A stretch of DNA of 64,000 nucleotides from Cymbidium sinense. Its lineage: Eukaryota > Streptophyta > Magnoliopsida > Asparagales > Orchidaceae. Within the stretch, counting starts at the first letter, position 1. Every line of letters begins with the position of its first letter. The position numbers and the translations under genes were made by a program. This document shows, piece after piece, positions 59,212-64,000 of this stretch. The DNA is taken from NCBI GenBank assembly GCA_021442155.1, contig JAKCPB010000335.1, forward strand, positions 62,001 to 126,000. The letters are read 5' to 3'. The notes under the pieces are model-generated. The model saw only the letters and a program-made list of their open reading frames with translations, made no database searches and had not been told where the DNA came from.

Positions 59212-61700
59212 AATAAATAAAACGTAAACTTAAACCTAAAATAAACTAAACCTAAACCTAAACCTAAATAAAATAAAATAAAATAAAATAAAAATAAACC
59301 TAAACCTAAACTAAAAAAAAATAGAACCTAAAATAAACCTAAAATAAAAACCTAAAACCTAAACCTAAAAATAAAATAAAAACCTAAACAGAAACTTAAA
59401 AATAAAAAAATGAAACATAAACCTAAATAATAAACTAAAAATATAATTAAATTTAAAAAATAAACCTAAACCTAAACCTAAACCTAAAAAATAAACTAAA
59501 ATAAAAACCCTAAAATAAAATAAATAAACTTAAAAGAAACAAACAAAACTAAATTGAAATAAAAATAAACTTAAATAAAAGTACAAAATAAACTAAATAT
59601 ACCTGAACCTACCAGTTTACTTAATTTAAAAAATAAAAAAATTGTAAAAAAACAATATAAAAAACCCTAACCCTAAACCCTAAACTCTAAATCCTAAACC
59701 TACAACCCTAAACCCTAAACCTACCCTAAAACCCTAAACCCTAAACCCTAAATCCTAAACATAAAACCCTAAACCTTAAACCCTAAAACCTACAACCCTA
59801 AACTCCAAACCATAAACCATAAACCCTAAAAACATGGAAACCTAGAAACCTAAACTGAAACTAAATAAAACATAAAAATAAAATAAATAAATAAACTTAT
59901 AGAAAAATAAATTAAAAAATAAAATAGAATGAAAACCTAAACTAAAACCTAAACCTAAACCTGAACCTAAACATAAACCTAAAAATAAAAAAAATAAAAA
60001 AATAATAAAAAATAAAAACTAATGAAAGAGAAAATAAATTGAAACCTAAATTAAACTAAAAATAAAATAATAATCCTAAATAAAATAAAACCCAAGCATA
60101 AAAAAAAATAAACCTAAAAAAAAATTAATAATAACTAAATAAAACCTAAACCTAAAAAAATAAATCTTAAATAAATAAAAAAATAAAACCTAAACCCTAA
60201 ACTAAAACCATAAACCAAAAAATAAACTTAAACCTAAACTAAAAATAAACTAAACTAAAATAAATAAAACCTAAACCTAAACCTAAAATAAACTAAACCT
60301 AAACCTAAACCTAAATAAAATAAAATAAAATAAAATAAAATAAACCTAAACCTAAAAAATAAACCTAAAATAAACCTAAAAACCTAAACCCTAAACCTAA
60401 AAAATAAAATAAAAACCTAAACTTAAATTAAAAATAAAAAATGAAACCTAAACCTAAATAATAAAATAAAAATAAAATTAAACTTAAAAAATAAACCTAA
60501 ACCTAAACCTAAACCTAAAAAATAAACTAAAATAAAAACCCTAAAATAAAATAAATAAACTTAAAAGAAACAAATAAAACTAAATTGAAAAAAATAAAAT
60601 TAAAAAACAAAACTATATACTACTAATTTAAAAAATAAAAAATTGTATAAAAAACAATATAAAACCCTAAACCCTAAACTCTAACTAAACCAAAACAACC
60701 CTAAACCCTAAACCTACCCTAAAACCCTAAACCCTAAACCCTAAATCCTAAACATAAAACCCTAAACCTTAAGCCCTAAAACCAACAACCCTAAACTCCA
60801 AACCAAAAACCATAAACCCTAAAAACTTGGAAACCTAAAAACCTAAACCAAAACTAAATAAAACATAAAAATAAAATAAATAAATAAACTTATAGAAAAT
60901 AAATTAAAAAATAAAATAGAACAAAAACCTAAACTAAAACCTAAACCTAAACCTGAACCTAAACATAAACCTAAAAATAAAAAAATAATAAAAATAAAAA
61001 CTATTGAAAAATAAAATAAATTGAAACCTAAATTAAACTAAAAATATATATAATGCTAAAAATAATAATCCTAAATAAAATAAAACCCAAGCATAAAAAA
61101 AATAAAATTAACCTAAACTAAAAATTAATAATAACTAAATAAAAACCTAAACCTAAAAAATAAACCTTAAAATAAATAAAAAATAAAACCTAAACCCTAA
61201 ACTAAAAAAAACCATAAACCAAAAATAAACTTAATCCTAAACTAAAATAAACTAAATTAAAATAAATAAAACCTAAACCTAAACCTAAAATAAACTAAAC
61301 CTAAACCCCAAAATAAATAAAATAAAATAAACAAAAAAAATAAACTTAAACAAAAAAAATAAAACCCAAAAAAGAAACCTAAAATAAAACCTAAGACCTA
61401 AACATAAGAAAATAAAATAAAACTTAAACCTAAACCTAAAAATAAAAAATAAAACCTAAACCAAAAAATAAAATAAAAATAAAATTAAGCTAAAAAATAA
61501 ACATAAATCTAAACCTAAAAAAATAAACTAAAATAAAAGACATAAACTAAAATAAATAAACCTTAAATAAATAATCAAAAAAAAAAAAATTAAAAAACCT
61601 AAATAAAAAATATTAAATAAAATAAATTAAAATAAATAAAAAATAAATAAATTAAATAAACCTAAACTTATTACTTTTAAAAAAAAACTTAAACCCTAAA
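59212..61700 (+). repeat. Tandem duplication, unit about 1.0 kb, about 2.4 copies
   Basis: 59212-60254, 60255-61257 and a partial copy from 61258 share ACCTAAAATAAACTAAACC with CCTAAATAAAATAAAATAAAA, then AAATAAACTTAAAAGAAACAAA (59522, 60548), AACCTACCCTAAAACCC (59719, 60711), AAAC(C/A)TACAACCCTAAACTCC-type words (59789, 60781) and AAATAAACTTATAGAAAA (59890, 60884). Confidence 0.75.
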
Positions 61701-62105
61701 TCCTAAACCCTAAACCCTAAACCCTAAACTTACAACCCTAAACATACAACCCTAAATCACAAACCTTAAACCATAAACCCTAAAGATGAAACCCTAAACT
61801 AACCCTAAACCCTTAATCCTAAACCCTAAACTTTAAACCCTAAACCCTAAACCCTAAACTCTATCCCTAAACCCTACCCTGAAACCCTAAATGCTAAGTA
61901 CCTAAACCCTAAACCCTAAAACCTAAACTCCTAAACTCTAAAACTCTAAACCCTAAACCTTAAACTAAACCTCCCCCTCGTTTCCCTATGACACTGGATT
62001 TTATTTTCCTTCATCGATCATATTCGCCTGCATTTTGGTGGATCCTTCATCATTCTTCATTTTTTTTTCATCTCTAGCCACTCGTGTGATGTGTATCTTT
62101 TGAAT

Positions 62106-63308
62106 ATGGCTATAGTGACCTCAAACTCATAGATTACATCTCCCAATTCGGATGATCCAGCTAGGGTATCCAATTTGTTGGGGATTCTTGAACCCAATGC
62201 TATCCGTGCTATTAAATCCTTTAAAGATGCACTTTCGGGTAAGTGTTATATCTCTTCTGACTTGGTGAATCTGATTTTGACTTCTTTTCAAGGTATTCCT
62301 ATGATCATGTGTTTAGATCTTGATGTTGAAAAGCTTGCAAAACCTTTCAAATTTATTTTGGTTGGAAAATTTTCCTTGGGCCAATTTAATTTGGATAAGA
62401 TTTGATCCTTTTTTCATAACCTTAAAATTTTGGGTGTTTTCTCTATTGGCTTGATCGATCTATAACATATTCTGATTCAACTTATGAATGATTTGGATTA
62501 TTCAAGAGTTTTCTCATGTTGATCTTATTTTGTCTTTATCTGTAAAATGTGTTTGTTGAATTGGTCTTCCCTTTTTGATATAAAGGAGGAATCTCCTATT
62601 GTTCTTGTGTGGTTAGCTCTTCCAAATATGAGAATCCATTATGTTACCCACCAAGTTTTATTTGTTTTCTTTTATTCTAAATCGATCAAGTAATGCTGAG
62701 ATCCCATCCCTCTATTATATATATTGGTTGAACTTGACATATCTAAAACATTCTAAGGAAATGAATGAATCTAAAAGTTTTTATTTATAAAAAAGTCAAA
62801 TTTGAAATGATTCTCTCTAAAGAAAATTTTGAAAAAAAATGATAAATAAAAATAAATCTATTTTGTGTCTAAAAAAACTTAAATGTTGATATTAGGTTGG
62901 ATTCTTTGGAATGTTCTGATGTTCTTAAAATTGTTGATTCTACTTCTCATTCTCGACAATGACAAAGGTATTAATAATGTTGAAAAAGATGGTCTGCCCA
63001 ACAACCTTTCTTTACAAGAAAATATGCCTATTATGGCAAATTCCAAATTCAAAGAGGTTGAAAAAAATGATGATTCACTCTCTAAAGAGTCTATTCATGC
63101 TTCTTTACCAACATTAATTGATGAGAATGAAGATTTTAATGATAACTTGAAAGATTACTTGAATGTGGCTGAAATTCTTGAGAAAGCACCACTTGACATT
63201 TGTTCTTTGAATGGTATAATTCTTTCCTTCCCCAATTCCAAGATTGATCTTCATTCTAATCCCACTTTTCAACAAAATGTTGATTTGGAAGAGGGGAGTT
63301 GTGATTAG
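62106..63308 (+). pseudogene. LINE ORF1 with DUF4283-like domain (broken)
   Basis: A likely start Met lies at 62106, with an early TAG at about 62130. The open part 62175-62405 holds LGILEPNAIRAIKSFKDAL and then LAKPFKFILVGKFSLGQFNLDKI, the opening of DUF4283. Past stops, ILIQLMNDLDYSRVFS (about 62470-62515), ESPIVLVWLALPNMRIHY (about 62590-62645) and ILVELDISK (near 62720) follow, all standard for plant LINE ORF1. The FGRPLQIDQATAT segment seen in the left LINE is damaged here. The last part (62883-63308, 141 codons) is Asp/Glu/Asn-rich and unrecognised. Confidence 0.78.
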
Positions 63309-63480
63309 AGATGTTCTTACCGATCCTTATCATATTAATATTCCTAATCAATCTCTATGAAGGTGACACTTTGGATAAAAAACATAAAATTTGAAATTGT
63401 CTTTAGAAAGAATAATAAAAACCTAAGATGCAACCTCCTAATCTTGTCGATCTACTAGACTGATCCTCTTCACATAAATA

Positions 63481-64000
63481 ATGTGTTGTTTCAATTTTTG
63501 GCTTAGAGAGGATTTGTTATTCTTTCTCTCTCTCTTTATTTTTTATTCTTTAACTCCTTTACAATTTTCTTTGTTTAATTCTCTTATTTGGAATTTTAGA
63601 GGGATTAATACCCTCACCATAATCATAATAAATCTCAGAATTAACAATGTCTTTACTTGTTGTTATTGAACCTACATGTTGATAAAATCAATCATGTTGC
63701 TAGAAATGCTTCATTTCAATAATTTTTTCTCTAACATCAAGAAATAAAATTTGGTTCTTTTGTATTATCTTCTTAAATGTTTTAATTTTAGATGATCTAC
63801 AACAAGTTTTCAATGCTCAAATTTCGATTCTTGTGTTCTAGGCTCTTTGTTTATGCTTCTGCAATGTCAATGTTCTTAGAGAATTTGTGAAGTTTTGCTC
63901 TTTTGTTAACAAACCTTGGTTAGTTGTAGGTGATTTCAACACTATTATGTATTCTTTAGAAAGAAGGAGTGGTTGTTCTCCTAATATTTATTATATGGAA
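63481..64000 (+). pseudogene. LINE ORF2, endonuclease domain start (partial)
   Basis: The ORF2 opening LFNSLIWNFRGIN lies at about 63568-63606 in the open stretch 63481-63669. After a stop at 63669 and frame changes, VYAS (about 63850) and the catalytic motif GDFNTI (GDFN at 63929-63940) followed by ERRSG are legible. This is the same AP-type endonuclease as in the left LINE, here cut off by the window edge. It lies downstream of ORF1 in the usual order. Confidence 0.78.

Larger units (their letters stand above)
32990..61975 (+). repeat. Telomere-derived satellite, about 29 kb, one orientation
   Basis: Built from TAAA preceded by CCC, CC, C or A-runs (periods 7, 6, 5, 4). CCCTAAA-rich blocks lie at about 33370, 34250, 34950, 35940, 37030, 37750, 38220, 39170, 40380, 41190, 41940, 43060, 44030, 45250, 46090, 47040, 47940, 49260, 50650, 51060, 52030, 53150, 53550, 54330, 55380, 56350, 57000, 57900, 58540, 59660, 60660 and 61690, separated by A-rich blocks (AAATAAAATAAACCTAAACC style). 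A marker containing GTTTACTTAATT precedes many of them (33330, 34224, 35913, 38164, 39153, 41165, 44004, 49232, 52011, 53132, 56327, 59614; variants at 43022, 45235, 46078, 47022, 50631). Perfect heptamer runs are short, at most about seven (53702-53752). G is almost absent on the plus strand outside the gene-derived cassettes. Confidence 0.93.
61976..64000 (+). mobile_element. LINE (L1-type), second copy of the same family, 5' part
   Basis: Directly after the last CCCTAAA repeats comes a short C/T-rich leader (61976-62105), then ORF1 with a DUF4283-like domain, then the start of ORF2 endonuclease up to the window edge. The shared pieces IKSFKDAL and ILVE(V/L)DI...KSNLK tie it to the left LINE. 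The orientation relative to CCCTAAA is the same in both: each LINE reads away from the C-rich strand of the array. It carries several stops and is inactive. Confidence 0.82.

Noticed and set aside
32990..61975. A true chromosome end (terminal telomere)
   Set aside because: The array is highly degenerate, has at most about seven perfect heptamers in a row, and is followed by a LINE; it is interstitial satellite.

Overview
This window is non-genic plant nuclear DNA. Three things point to a flowering plant: telomere-type CCCTAAA (TTTAGGG) heptamers, LINE-1 type elements whose ORF1 has the plant DUF4283 pattern, and a Ty3/gypsy element of the Tat lineage with a second, archaeal-type RNase H. The genus cannot be fixed from the sequence. 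I see no intact host gene, no rRNA, no tRNA and no CRISPR array.

Layout. 1-2285: decayed LINE on the minus strand (ORF2 endonuclease, then ORF1). 2290-3117: short telomere-like array that changes orientation, TTTAGGG-type then CCCTAAA-type. 3118-6350: T/G-rich LINE-3'-end-like piece, unrecognised DNA, then AT-rich DNA. 6360-8330: first copy of a long non-coding repeat, here called X. 8500-9480: simple ACTAATAA-type array. 9596-11127: about 19 hairpin units. 11200-19370: decayed Tat-type gypsy internal region (gag, protease, reverse transcriptase, RNase H, archaeal RNase H, integrase). 19465-20530: two more hairpin-bearing repeat arrays. 20830-25925: X inverted. 25926-28861: spacer with two further hairpin or palindrome repeat families. 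28862-32990: X in direct orientation, cut off by the satellite. 32990-61975: about 29 kb of telomere-derived satellite in one orientation. 61976-64000: a second LINE of the same family on the plus strand, running off the window.

The satellite has several scales. The basic motif is TAAA preceded by 3, 2, 1 or 0 C's. Blocks rich in CCCTAAA alternate with A-rich blocks about every 1-2 kb, each CCCTAAA block usually opening after a conserved marker containing GTTTACTTAATT. Higher-order duplications of about 0.85, 1.0 and 2.7-2.8 kb are visible. Embedded in the satellite are four copies and one remnant of the 3' part of a glycine-rich RNA-binding protein gene (end of the RRM, glycine-rich tail, 3'UTR), all starting at the same point.

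The most interesting signal is a recurring architecture in the non-coding retrotransposon DNA: hairpins whose loop is conserved while the two stem arms change together. It appears in at least four places (9596-11127, 19465-19740, 26276-26690, and the paired X copies at 25601-25645 and 29134-29176). It could mean selection on RNA structure or a template-switch copying process. Nothing here was tested by computation; boundaries are by eye.
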